Below, one piece after another: positions 9,068 through 18,491 of a stretch of 64,000 nucleotides of DNA. Origin of the DNA: Rhynchopus euleeides (lineage: Eukaryota > Euglenozoa > Diplonemea > Diplonemida > Diplonemidae); contig OY723295.1 in the NCBI GenBank assembly GCA_963210315.1, positions 784,501 to 848,500 on the forward strand. Direction: 5' to 3'. The notes beneath the pieces were generated by a model. That model was given only the letters and a program-made list of their open reading frames with translations. It ran no database searches and was not told where the DNA came from. Position numbers and translations under genes: made by a program. Position 1 is the stretch's first letter. Every line of letters starts with the position of its first letter.

Positions 9068-9842
9068 TGTCTGGACATCACTCCTGGGCTCGACCCACTG
9101 GGCCGAGCCGACGAGTCGTGTCCAGACACTGGGCCGAGCCCAGGAGTGCTGTCCAGACACTGGGCCGAGCCCAGGAGTGATGTCCAGACCCTGGGCCGAG
9201 CCAGGGAGTGGTGTCCAGACACTGGGCCGAGCCCAGGAGTGATGTCCAGACCCTGGGCCGAGCCAGGGAGTGGTGTCCAGACACTGGGCCGAGCCCAGGA
9301 GTGATGTCCAGACACTGGGCCGAGCCAGGGAGTGGTGTCCAGACACTGGGCCGAGCCCAGGAGTGATGTCCAGACCCTGGGCCGAGCCAGGGAGTGGTGT
9401 CCAGACCCTGGGCCGAGCCCAGGAGTGCTGTCCAGACACTGGGCCGAGCTCAGGAGTGCTGTCCAGTCCCTGGGCCGAGCCCAGGAGTGCTGTCCACACT
9501 GGGCCGAGCCAGGGAGTGATGTCCAGACCCTGGGCCGAGCCAGGGAGTGGTGTCCAGACCCTGGGCCGAGCCCAGGAGTGCTGTCCAGACACTGGGCCGA
9601 GCTCAGGAGTGCTGTCCAGACCCTGGGCCGAGCCCAGGAGTGCTGTCCACACTGGGCCGAGCCAGGGAGTGATGTCCAGACCCTGGGCCGAGCCAGGGAG
9701 TGGTGTCCAGACACTGGGCCGAGCCCAGGAGTGGTGTCCAGACCCTGGGCCGAGCCCAGGAGTGCTGTCCAGACACTGGGCCGAGCCAGGGAGTGATGTC
9801 CAGTCCCTGGGCCGAGCCCAGGAGTGCTGTCCAGACACTGAC
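9068..9842. repeat. Satellite B, 31-bp tandem repeat (first array)
   Basis: About 24 copies of a 31-bp unit: GGGCCGAGCCCAGGAGT followed by GATGTCCAGACACT, with alternating variants (GTGGTGTCCAGACCCT). It shares the GGGCCGAGCC core and the period with satellite A. Stop-free on the plus strand. Confidence 0.95.
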
Positions 9843-10047
9843 GATGTCCTGCCTCATACCCGCCATGCCCGCAATGCACTTCCGGATCACATGGTTGTGG
9901 ATTTCTAGCGCCTTCCGCATTCCCTCGAAAGACTTCTCCAAGCAGAGGGTCGAGGCCTGCACGTCTGTGACCACGAGTGTCGTGATCTTCGTCTCGGTGG
10001 AGTAGTCATCGAAGAGCAGCGCCTGCTGGCTGTCTTCGTTCAGCATC
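9843..10047 (-). CDS. Class III nucleotidyl cyclase catalytic-domain exon (isolated, first copy)
   Basis: A 205-nt minus-strand segment that translates to LFDDYSTETKITTLVVTDVQ and continues into ASTLCLEKSFEGMRKALEIH. The TTLVVTDVQAST box is the metal-binding start of the class III adenylyl/guanylyl cyclase fold (compare the FTDIQ/xST pattern), and the MRKALEIHN helix follows as in that family. It is bordered by AG at 10048-10049 and GT at 9841-9842 on the minus strand, so it looks like one internal exon. Both flanks are satellite (C upstream, B downstream), so any gene would have satellites in its introns. No other cyclase exon was found in the window. It may be a captured or pseudogene fragment. 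Confidence 0.65.
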
Positions 10048-10053
10048 CTACGA

Positions 10054-12759
10054 CTAGGCCGGCTATGGGCCGATCTCGCCCGTACTGGGCCGGACATGGG
10101 CCGATCTCGGCAGTACTGGGCCGGCTATGGGCCGATCTCGCACGTACTGGGCCGGCTATGGGCCGATCTCGCCCGATCTCGCCCGGCAGTGCTGGGCCGG
10201 CTATGGGCCGATCTCGGCAGTGCTGGGCCGGCTATGGGCCGATCTCGCCCGTACTGGGCCGGACATGGGCCGATCTCGGCAGTGCTGGGCCGGCTACGGG
10301 CCGATCTCGCACGTACTGGGCCGGACATGGGCCGATCTCGGCAGTACTGGGCCGGCTATGGGCCGATCTCGGCAGTGCTGGGCCGGCTATGGGCCGATCT
10401 CGCCCGTACTGGGCCGGACATGGGCCGATCTCGGCACTGCTGGGCCGGCTACGGGCCGATCTCGGCCGTACTGGGCCGGACATGGGCCGATCTCGCCCGT
10501 ACTGGGCCGGCTATGGGCCGATCTCGCCCGTACTGGGCCGGCTATGGGCCGATCTCGGCAGTGCTGGGCCGGCTATGGGCCGATCTCGCCCGTACTGGGC
10601 CGGACATGGGCCGATCTCGGCACTGCTGGGCCGGCTACGGGCCGATCTCGGCCGTACTGGGCCGGCTATGGGCCGATCTCGGCAGTGCTGGGCCGGCTAT
10701 GGGCCGATCTCGCCCGTACTGGGCCGGCTATGGGCCGATCTCGGCAGTGCTGGGCCGGCTATGGGCCGATCTCGCCCGTACTGGGCCGGACATGGGCCGA
10801 TCTCGGCAGTGCTGGGCCGGCTATGGGCCGATCTCGCCCGTACTGGGCCGGACATGGGCCGATCTCGGCACTGCTGGGCCGGCTACGGGCCGATCTCGGC
10901 CGTACTGGGCCGGACATGGGCCGATCTCGCCCGTACTGGGCCGGCTATGGGCCGATCTCGGCAGTGCTGGGCCGGCTATGGGCCGATCTCGCCCGTACTG
11001 GGCCGGCTATGGGCCGATCTCGGCAGTGCTGGGCCGGCTATGGGCCGATCTCGCCCGTACTGGGCCGGCTATGGGCCGATCTCGGCAGTGCTGGGCCGGC
11101 TACGGGCCGATCTCGGCCGTACTGGGCCGGACATGGGCCGATCTCGCCCGTACTGGGCCGGCTATGGGCCGATCTCGGCAGTGCTGGGCCGGCTACGGGC
11201 TGATCTCGGCCGTACTGGGCCGGACATGGGCCGATCTCGCCCGTACTGGGCCGGCTATGGGCCGATCTCGGCAGTGCTGGGCCGGCTATGGGCCGATCTC
11301 GCCCGTACTGGGCCGGCTATGGGCCGATCTCGGCAGTGCTGGGCCGGACATGGGCCGATCTCGGCAGTGCTGGGCCGGCTATGGGCCCATCTCGGCCGTA
11401 CTGGGCCGGACATGGGCCGATCTCGCCCGTACTGGGCCGGCTATGGGCCGATCTCGGCAGTGCTGGGCCGGCTATGGGCCGATCTCGCCCGTACTGGGCC
11501 GGACATGGGCCGATCTCGGCACTGCTGGGCCGGCTACGGGCCGATCTCGGCCGTACTGGGCCGGACATGGGCCGATCTCGCCCGTACTGGGCCGGCTATG
11601 GGCCGATCTCGGCAGTGCTGGGCCGGCTATGGGCCGATCTCGCCCGTACTGGGCCGGACATGGGCCGATCTCGGCACTGCTGGGCCGGCTACGGGCCGAT
11701 CTCGGCCGTACTGGGCCGGCTATGGGCCGATCTCGGCAGTGCTGGGCCGGCTATGGGCCGATCTCGCCCGTACTGGGCCGGCTATGGGCCGATCTCGGCA
11801 GTGCTGGGCCGGCTATGGGCCGATCTCGCCCGTACTGGGCCGGACATGGGCCGATCTCGGCAGTGCTGGGCCGGCTATGGGCCGATCTCGCCCGTACTGG
11901 GCCGGACATGGGCCGATCTCGGCAGTGCTGGGCCGGCTATGGGCCGATCTCGCCCGTACTGGGCCGGACATGGGCCGATCTCGGCACTGCTGGGCCGGCT
12001 ACGGGCCGATCTCGGCCGTACTGGGCCGGCTATGGGCCGATCTCGGCAGTGCTGGGCCGGCTATGGGCCGATCTCGCCCGTACTGGGCCGGCTATGGGCC
12101 GATCTCGGCAGTGCTGGGCCGGCTATGGGCCGATCTCGCCCGTACTGGGCCGGACATGGGCCGATCTCGGCAGTGCTGGGCCGGCTATGGGCCGATCTCG
12201 CCCGTACTGGGCCGGACATGGGCCGATCTCGGCACTGCTGGGCCGGCTACGGGCCGATCTCGGCCGTACTGGGCCGGACATGGGCCGATCTCGCCCGTAC
12301 TGGGCCGGCTATGGGCCGATCTCGGCAGTGCTGGGCCGGCTATGGGCCGATCTCGCCCGTACTGGGCCGGCTATGGGCCGATCTCGGCAGTGCTGGGCCG
12401 GCTATGGGCCGATCTCGCCCGTACTGGGCCGGCTATGGGCCGATCTCGGCAGTGCTGGGCCGGCTACGGGCCGATCTCGGCCGTACTGGGCCGGACATGG
12501 GCCGATCTCGCCCGTACTGGGCCGGCTATGGGCCGATCTCGGCAGTGCTGGGCCGGCTATGGGCCGATCTCGCCCGTACTGGGCCGGCTATGGGCCGATC
12601 TCGGCAGTGCTGGGACGGCTATGGGCCGATCTCGCCCGTACTGGGCCGGCTATGGGCCGATCTCGGCAGTGCTGGGCCGGCTATGGGCCGATCTCGCCCG
12701 TACTGGGCCGGCTATGGGCCGATCTCGGCAGTGCTGGGCCGGACATGGGCCGATCTCGG
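10054..12759. repeat. Satellite C, 31-bp tandem repeat (first, long array)
   Basis: About 87 copies of a 31-bp unit: GGGCCGATCTCGCCCGTACT followed by GGGCCGGCTAT, with GGCAGTGCT/GGACAT variants. Groups of variants recur in the same order, a sign of higher-order amplification. The unit lacks stops in all plus frames, so frames of over 900 codons with Trp-Ala-Asp-Leu repeats arise; they are artefacts. The array ends abruptly inside a unit at 12759 and joins satellite A. Confidence 0.95.
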
Positions 12760-13068
12760 GCAGACAGTGCTGTCCCGAGAACGGGCCGAGCCAGACAGTG
12801 CTGTCCCGAGGGTGGGCCGAGCTAGGCAGTGCTGTCCCGAGAATGGGCCGAGCCAGGCAGTGCTGTCCCAAGGGTGGGCCGAGCCAGACAGTGCTGTCCC
12901 GAGAATGGGCCGAGCCAGACAGTGCTGTCCCGAGAACGGGCCGAGCCAGACAGTGCTGTCCCGAGGGTGGGCCGAGCTAGGCAGTGCTGTCCCGAGAATG
13001 GGCCGAGCCACGCAGTCCTGTCCAGAGGGTGGGCCGAGCCAGGCAGTGATGTCCCCAGGGTGGGCCGA
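12760..13068. repeat. Satellite A, 31-bp tandem repeat (second array)
   Basis: About 10 copies. The last copies match the end of the first A array (8225-8370) almost exactly, including the CACGCAGTCCTGTCCAGAGG variant, marking a segmental duplication of A-u1-B-exon-C. Confidence 0.95.
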
Positions 13069-13764
13069 CATCACATCCGGTCTCGGCCCGCTGTCTGGAC
13101 CGCAGCAACAAGAAATCTGCGCTGCATGCACAGGAGCAGGGGGACTTGGCCCGTCCGCACTCCGACATTGCACCGCGCTGCCCCAGCGCTCCAGATCACA
13201 AGGCCCCCTGTGCCGCAGGAGGTGGAGACGTCGCACACCAGCAGGATGACGTCGCAGACCAGTTCACCACCCCCAACAGTAGGTCACACTCCGCCTCGCC
13301 TGTAGGCCGTCTACTGTATGCAGGAGTCTGCGTGTGTTGATAAAGACACACACGCCCGGCACACCTGATTCTATGGGCAGCGCTCGTAACTCTCTCGGCG
13401 CCAAGTCGAAGCTGAGCAAGATTTGGTTGGACGGTGCAAATATAGCTAGCCTTGCGGGCTCGCTAAGACACTCTCCGAGCTAGCTACATGAACACAACAT
13501 TGCACATCGCACGGTTTCGAAGGATGGGTACGCGATGCGGGTTTAGGTCTTGTGCTAATGTTACACACAGCAAGATCCCTGACGGAGGGGATCGATGGAG
13601 GCACTGAGGAGATCATGACTGGGAAGGGGTCCTGCATCGAACCCCCTCTGAGTGGAGCAAACACTCGGTACTCCGGGTGCCACGTTCTGCTCGGCTGGAC
13701 ATCACCCCGAGGTCGTGGCCACGGCCCCCGACCACTCACTGCGGGGAGCTTCCCGTCCAGACAG
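13069..13764. other. Unique spacer u1, second copy; no gene seen
   Basis: Near-identical to 8371-9067 (offset about 4,697). Single-base differences such as GGGGAGCG to GGGCAGCG are visible. No coding sequence recognised. Confidence 0.6.
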
Positions 13765-14481
13765 TGTCTGGACATCACTCCTGGGCTCGACCCACTGGGC
13801 CGAGCCGACGAGTCGTGTCCAGACACTGGGCCGAGCCCAGGAGTGCTGTCCAGACACTGGGCCGAGCCCAGGAGTGATGTCCAGACCCTGGGCCGAGCCA
13901 GGGAGTGGTGTCCAGACCCTGGGCCGAGCCAGGGAGTGGTGTCCAGACACTGGGCCGAGCCCAGGAGTGATGTCCAGACCCTGGGCCGAGCCAGGGAGTG
14001 GTGTCCAGACACTGGGCCGAGCCCAGGAGTGATGTCCAGACCCTGGGCCGAGCCAGGGAGTGGTGTCCAGACACTGGGCCGAGCCCAGGAGTGATGTCCA
14101 GACACTGGGCCGAGCCCAGGAGTGATGTCCAGACCCTGGGCCGAGCCAGGGAGTGGTGTCCAGACCCTGGGCCGAGCCAGGGAGTGGTGTCCAGACACTG
14201 GGCCGAGCCCAGGAGTGATGTCCAGACCCTGGGCCGAGCCAGGGAGTGGTGTCCAGACACTGGGCCGAGCCCAGGAGTGATGTCCAGACCCTGGGCCGAG
14301 CCAGGGAGTGGTGTCCAGACACTGGGCCGAGCCCAGGAGTGATGTCCAGACACTGGGCCGAGCCCAGGAGTGATGTCCAGACCCTGGGCCGAGCCAGGGA
14401 GTGGTGTCCAGACACTGGGCCGAGCCAGGGAGTGATGTCCAGTCCCTGGGCCGAGCCCAGGAGTGCTGTCCAGACACTGAC
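13765..14481. repeat. Satellite B, 31-bp tandem repeat (second array)
   Basis: About 23 copies of the B unit with a different mix and order of variants from the first array, so the arrays have rearranged since the block was duplicated. Confidence 0.95.
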
Positions 14482-14686
14482 GATGTCCTGCCTCATACCC
14501 GCCATGCCCGCAATGCACTTCCGGATCACATGGTTGTGGATTTCTAGCGCCTTCCGCATTCCCTCGAAAGACTTCTCCAAGCAGAGGGTCGAGGCCTGCA
14601 CGTCTGTGACCACGAGTGTCGTGATCTTCGTCTCTGTGGAGTAGTCATCGAAGAGCAGCGCCTGCTGGCTGTCTTCGTTCAGCATC
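14482..14686 (-). CDS. Class III nucleotidyl cyclase catalytic-domain exon (isolated, second copy)
   Basis: Same 205-nt exon as 9843-10047 with intact AG and GT borders and an open frame; I see only a silent-looking change (CTCGGTGGAG to CTCTGTGGAG) between the copies. It again lies between satellite B and satellite C. The preserved frame suggests either a recent duplication or selection. Confidence 0.65.
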
Positions 14687-14692
14687 CTACGA

Positions 14693-15816
14693 CTAGGCCG
14701 GCTATGGGCCGATCTCGCCCGTACTGGGCCGGACATGGGCCGATCTCGGCAGTACTGGGCCGGCTATGGGCCGATCTCGGCAGTGCTGGGCCGGCTATGG
14801 GCCGATCTCGCCCGTACTGGGCCGGACATGGGCCGATCTCGGCAGTACTGGGCCGGCTATGGGCCGATCTCGGCAGTGCTGGGCCGGCTATGGGCCGATC
14901 TCGCCCGTACTGGGCCGGACATGGGCCGATCTCGGCAGTACTGGGCCGGCTATGGGCCGATCTCGGCAGTGCTGGGCCGGCTATGGGCCGATCTCGCACG
15001 TACTGGGCCGGACATGGGCCGATCTCGGCAGTGCTGGGCCGGCTACGGGCCGATCTCGCACGTACTGGGCCGGACATGGGCCGATCTCGGCAGTACTGGG
15101 CCGGCTATGGGCCGATCTCGGCAGTGCTGGGCCGGCTATGGGCCGATCTCGCCCGTACTGGGCCGGACATGGGCCGATCTCGGCAGTGCTGGGCCGGCTA
15201 TGGGCCGATCTCGCCCGTACTGGGCCGGCTATGGGCCGATCTCGCCCGTACTGGGCCGGCTATGGGCCGATCTCGGCAGTGCTGGGCCGGCTACGGGCCG
15301 ATCTCGGCCGTACTGGGCCGGACATGGGCCGATCTCGCCCGTACTGGGCCGGCTATGGGCCGATCTCGCCCGTACTGGGCCGGCTATGGGCCGATCTCGC
15401 CCGTACTGGGCCGGACATGGGCCGATCTCGGCAGTGCTGGGCCGGCTATGGGCCGATCTCGGCAGTGCTGGGACGGCTATGGGCCGATCTCGGCAGTGCT
15501 GGGCCGGCTACGGGCCGATCTCGGCCGTACTGGGCCGGCTATGGGCCGATCTCGGCAGTGCTGGGCCGGCTATGGGCCGATCTCGCCCGTACTGGGCCGG
15601 CTATGGGCCGATCTCGGCAGTGCTGGGCCGGACATGGGCCGATCTCGGCAGTGCTGGGCCGGCTATGGGCCGATCTCGCACGTACTGGGCCGGACATGGG
15701 CCGATCTCGGCAGTGCTGGGCCGGCTATGGGCCGATCTCGCCCGTACTGGGCCGGCTATGGGCCGATCTCGGCAGTGCTGGGCCGGCTATGGGCCGATCT
15801 CGCCCGTACTGGGCCG
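14693..15816. repeat. Satellite C, 31-bp tandem repeat (second array)
   Basis: About 36 copies of the C unit. It ends at 15816 by joining a single B-type unit (15817-15849). Confidence 0.95.
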
Positions 15817-15988
15817 CGTCCAGGAGTGGTGTCCAGACCCTGGGCCGACCCCAGCTGTGGGTGGTGCATTTTGGTGCATTTTCCGTCGGTTTAGGTGAAA
15901 ATTGTCGAATTTTGTCGAAATTTGACGACAGGTGACGAACAGCGAGAATCCCCGAAAAACCGGTTTTTAATTCATTTTTGGGGGGGGG
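15817..15988. other. End of the satellite domain; no gene seen
   Basis: One B-like unit followed by AT-richer sequence with repeated GTCGAAAT/GTCGAATTT words. No coding sequence. Confidence 0.5.
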
Positions 15989-16138
15989 TCTTCGCTGACG
16001 AAGTTTTTGTCGAAGACCCCTGTCGTCGTCGTCAGAACACTGCCGTCTTCGGTGAAAAACCCCCTGAAACAGCCGTTTTCCTAATTATGTGACGAACGAC
16101 GAAGTTTGTCGAAGTTTGTCGACCAGCGAAGACCCCCA
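15989..16138. mobile_element. Small MITE-like element with GGGGTCTTCGCT ends
   Basis: Starts GGGGTCTTCGCTGACG and ends CGACCAGCGAAGACCCCC, giving inverted ends of about 13 bp. It is followed directly by AATAAAATACAAT. The interior is rich in GACGAAGTTTGTCG words. The same ends bound 37801-37905, where a 5-bp target duplication is clear. Alternatively, the right end pairs with the motif at 7465 and bounds the whole satellite domain. Confidence 0.5.
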
Positions 16139-16149
16139 ATAAAATACAA

Positions 16150-16204
16150 TAGCCTGCGCGTCTACATGCGCAAGCTGCAGACGGAGGTGGAGCGGGGCGA
16201 GTAG
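16150..16204 (+). pseudogene. Short coding-like fragment ending in a stop
   Basis: Reads SLRVYMRKLQTEVERGE and then TAG. It looks like the C-terminal codons of some gene, joined to an AATAAAATAC repeat upstream. The source family was not recognised. Confidence 0.25.
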
Positions 16205-16243
16205 GCGGAGCAGCGTCCCCACCCCCACCACCCCCCCCCCCTA

Positions 16244-17390
16244 GGGGGGGTCAAATGCCACCCTTTTACGTGGACAAACACGATTTTTCAAAAAACCGGC
16301 GCAGAGGCCCCAAAGCCCCCGTAAACCCTCCAAACCCCCCCAGATCGGTCCGGAAACCCATCGAACCCCACTTTTCCACCATTCCGGGCACCTCAGGTGC
16401 CCGAATTGGGGTACCTAAATTTTGTGCCACCGTTTGGTACCGTACAGTGCCACTGTGTGGGAGGTTGGAAAAGAAAATGCCCCAACACACCACATCTGAG
16501 GGTTGCAATGCATGTTGCTTGCCAACCACGTCATCCGGTGGGTGTCAGGCGCTATGTAGGTGGCATTAGCCAGGTCTTCGATGAGTTCTGGCTTGTATAT
16601 ATACCTCCCTGCCACCATGCACCGGGAGGCTGCCTGTAGGTACGGAACAGTCCAGATGGTCGTGTGATTCCTGTGCAGCAGTGCTCCACAACCGGGATGT
16701 GTTGACAACGACTGTTGCAACACGAGCTGTACATTCCGGGAACACATGAAGTGCGCTGTCGTGGTACCCATTGTGCCAGAATTGGTAGTTGCTGCGGTCT
16801 ACTTTGCCTGGCCCAAGAGCACTGGTACTGAACGGTGCAATATGCGTGGCGAGGTGAATACAACGGAAGCGCGCAAAGTCAATACAGCTCTCGGATGGCG
16901 GGTGGTGGTGCCACTAGTGTGTGACGTTCACTCGAGGATACAACGCATCACAATGAATCAGCAACCGTGGACCGAGTACAATACGCTCTCTGTGGCTGGT
17001 GTGGGGGACAAAGGCAGTGCCTGTGCCGCAGGCAGGGAGGTATATATACAAGCCAGAACACATCGAAGACCTGGCTAATGCCACCTACATAGCGCCTGAC
17101 ACCCACCGGATGACGTGGTTGGCAAGCAACATGCATTGCAACCCTCAGATGTGGTGTGTTGGGGCATTTTCTTTTCCAACCTCCCACACAGTGGCACTGT
17201 ACGGTACCAAACGGTGGCACAAAATTTAGGTACCCCAATTCGGGCACCTGAGGTGCCCGGAATGGTGGAAAAGTGGGGTTCGATGGGTTTCCGGACCGAT
17301 CTGGGGGGGTTTGGAGGGTTTACGGGGGCTTTGGGGCCTCTGCGCCGGTTTTTTGAAAAATCGTGTTTGTCACCCCCATTTGACCCCCCC
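16244..17390. mobile_element. Foldback element alpha, uninterrupted copy
   Basis: About 1.15 kb with long inverted ends: 16256-16612 is the reverse complement of roughly 17032-17375 (for example CGATTTTTCAAAAAACCGG on the left against CCGGTTTTTTGAAAAATCG on the right). The outermost GGGGGGTCAAATG is also inverted. The central 420 bp is unique and non-coding. No transposase is encoded, so it is non-autonomous. A second copy at 55299-58955 is split by an insertion. This copy supplies the empty site. Confidence 0.8.
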
Positions 17391-17531
17391 TACCCCCCCC
17401 CCCCCCCCGGGACCTTCCCCCCCCCCCCTTTCATAGATGTGTGCAGGTGGCCGTTGTGAATGGTTAGACAGGGGCTGGCCACCCCCTCCCCCGGGCTCTG
17501 CACAGCAGGTCTGGGTTAGAAACAACATAAC
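17391..17531. other. Poly-C-rich junction; no gene seen
   Basis: Long C runs interrupted by short unique sequence. Nothing else seen. Confidence 0.5.
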
Positions 17532-17903
17532 CCCCCCCCCCTTCCTCCCCTCCCTTCCTCCCCCCTCCCCTCCCCTCCCCTCCCCTCCCCTATTGATGTC
17601 CCCCCCCCCCTCCCCCAGCGCTTTGCCGCTCGTGTGAGTACCGCCCTGACTGGGAGAAAGGGTAGGGCTGGTTGGGTTGGCGGAGTTGGGCGGATGGGCG
17701 AAACGGAAAAATCGACGAGGTCGCAGCGTCAGGGCGTTCTGGGCTGGCTGGTGGTGGTTGGGACAAGACCGACGAGATTAGAAGCGGCACTGGTAGACGG
17801 GTTTTGAGGCCCCCCGCCCCCAGGTTCCCCCTGCCCACCTGGACGGACCCAAGTGCCTCACACCGGATCTCTCCCCACCCGGTGGTCCACCTGACGGATA
17901 CGC
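17532..17903. repeat. Dispersed repeat epsilon, first copy
   Basis: Almost identical to 22701-23060. It starts in a CCCTCC-rich tract and ends in both places at GACGGATACGCG. Here it is followed by AATAAAATAC repeats, and in the second copy by the truncated end of element gamma. Non-coding. Confidence 0.85.
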
Positions 17904-17974
17904 GAATAAAATACAATAAAATACAATAAAATACAATAAAATACAATAAAATACAATAAAATACAATAAAATAC
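17904..17974. repeat. AATAAAATAC decanucleotide array (seven copies)
   Basis: The longest perfect run of the decanucleotide in the window, between repeat epsilon and repeat zeta. Confidence 0.95.
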
Positions 17975-18491
17975 ATAATATAATACACAGGCAAGGCCTG
18001 GTGGGTGACTCTCTGCGATCTCTCAGAATCTAAACGCCGGGTGGGGGATTTCCTGGGATGAGGTGCCGCTCTATTGGAGAGGGGGCCCGGTGCCTGCGCG
18101 CGTCCTGTCGTTTTGTAGCTGCTTGGCGGGGCTAGCGCAGCAGGTCCTACTTTTGCTTCTTCGGGCTCTTCACATGGAACATGTACTACACGAACATCAA
18201 TAGGGCAAACAAACCGCGCACTGGTCGGGGTTGAGCGGCTCGTGACTCTGTGCTGGCGGCAAAAAGAGGCTGCAGTCTACCATTCACAGGGGCAGCCTGA
18301 GGAAGAAAGAATGAAGCTGGGGAACCACATGGTCCGAAGAGGAGTAAGGCACCCACAGGGGGCACGCTCTGGGACCCGGGCGAGGAAGGGGCCAGCTTCA
18401 CCGGGAAAATCAGAAAAATCTAAAAAGTCACAGCACTATTCAGAAGCAACCGCTATTTGCCTGTATTTTGTTGATGCGTCGACGCTTCTAC
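17975..18491. repeat. Dispersed repeat zeta, first copy
   Basis: About 517 bp, matching 28119-28635 with hardly any differences (AGAATGA versus AGGATGA). Both copies are preceded by AATAAAATAC repeats and stop at the same base after GACGCTTCTAC. A third, diverged copy lies inverted at about 62800-62996. No coding sequence recognised; it has the look of a defined element rather than random sequence. Confidence 0.8.

Noticed and set aside
10065..12980. Open frames of up to 971 codons in satellite C
   Set aside because: A 31-bp unit without stops stays open in all three plus frames and gives a 31-residue period; no protein-like composition or start context.
17904..17974. AATAAAATAC array as telomeric repeat
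   Set aside because: It is internal, short, scattered in both orientations, and not of TTAGGG-like composition.
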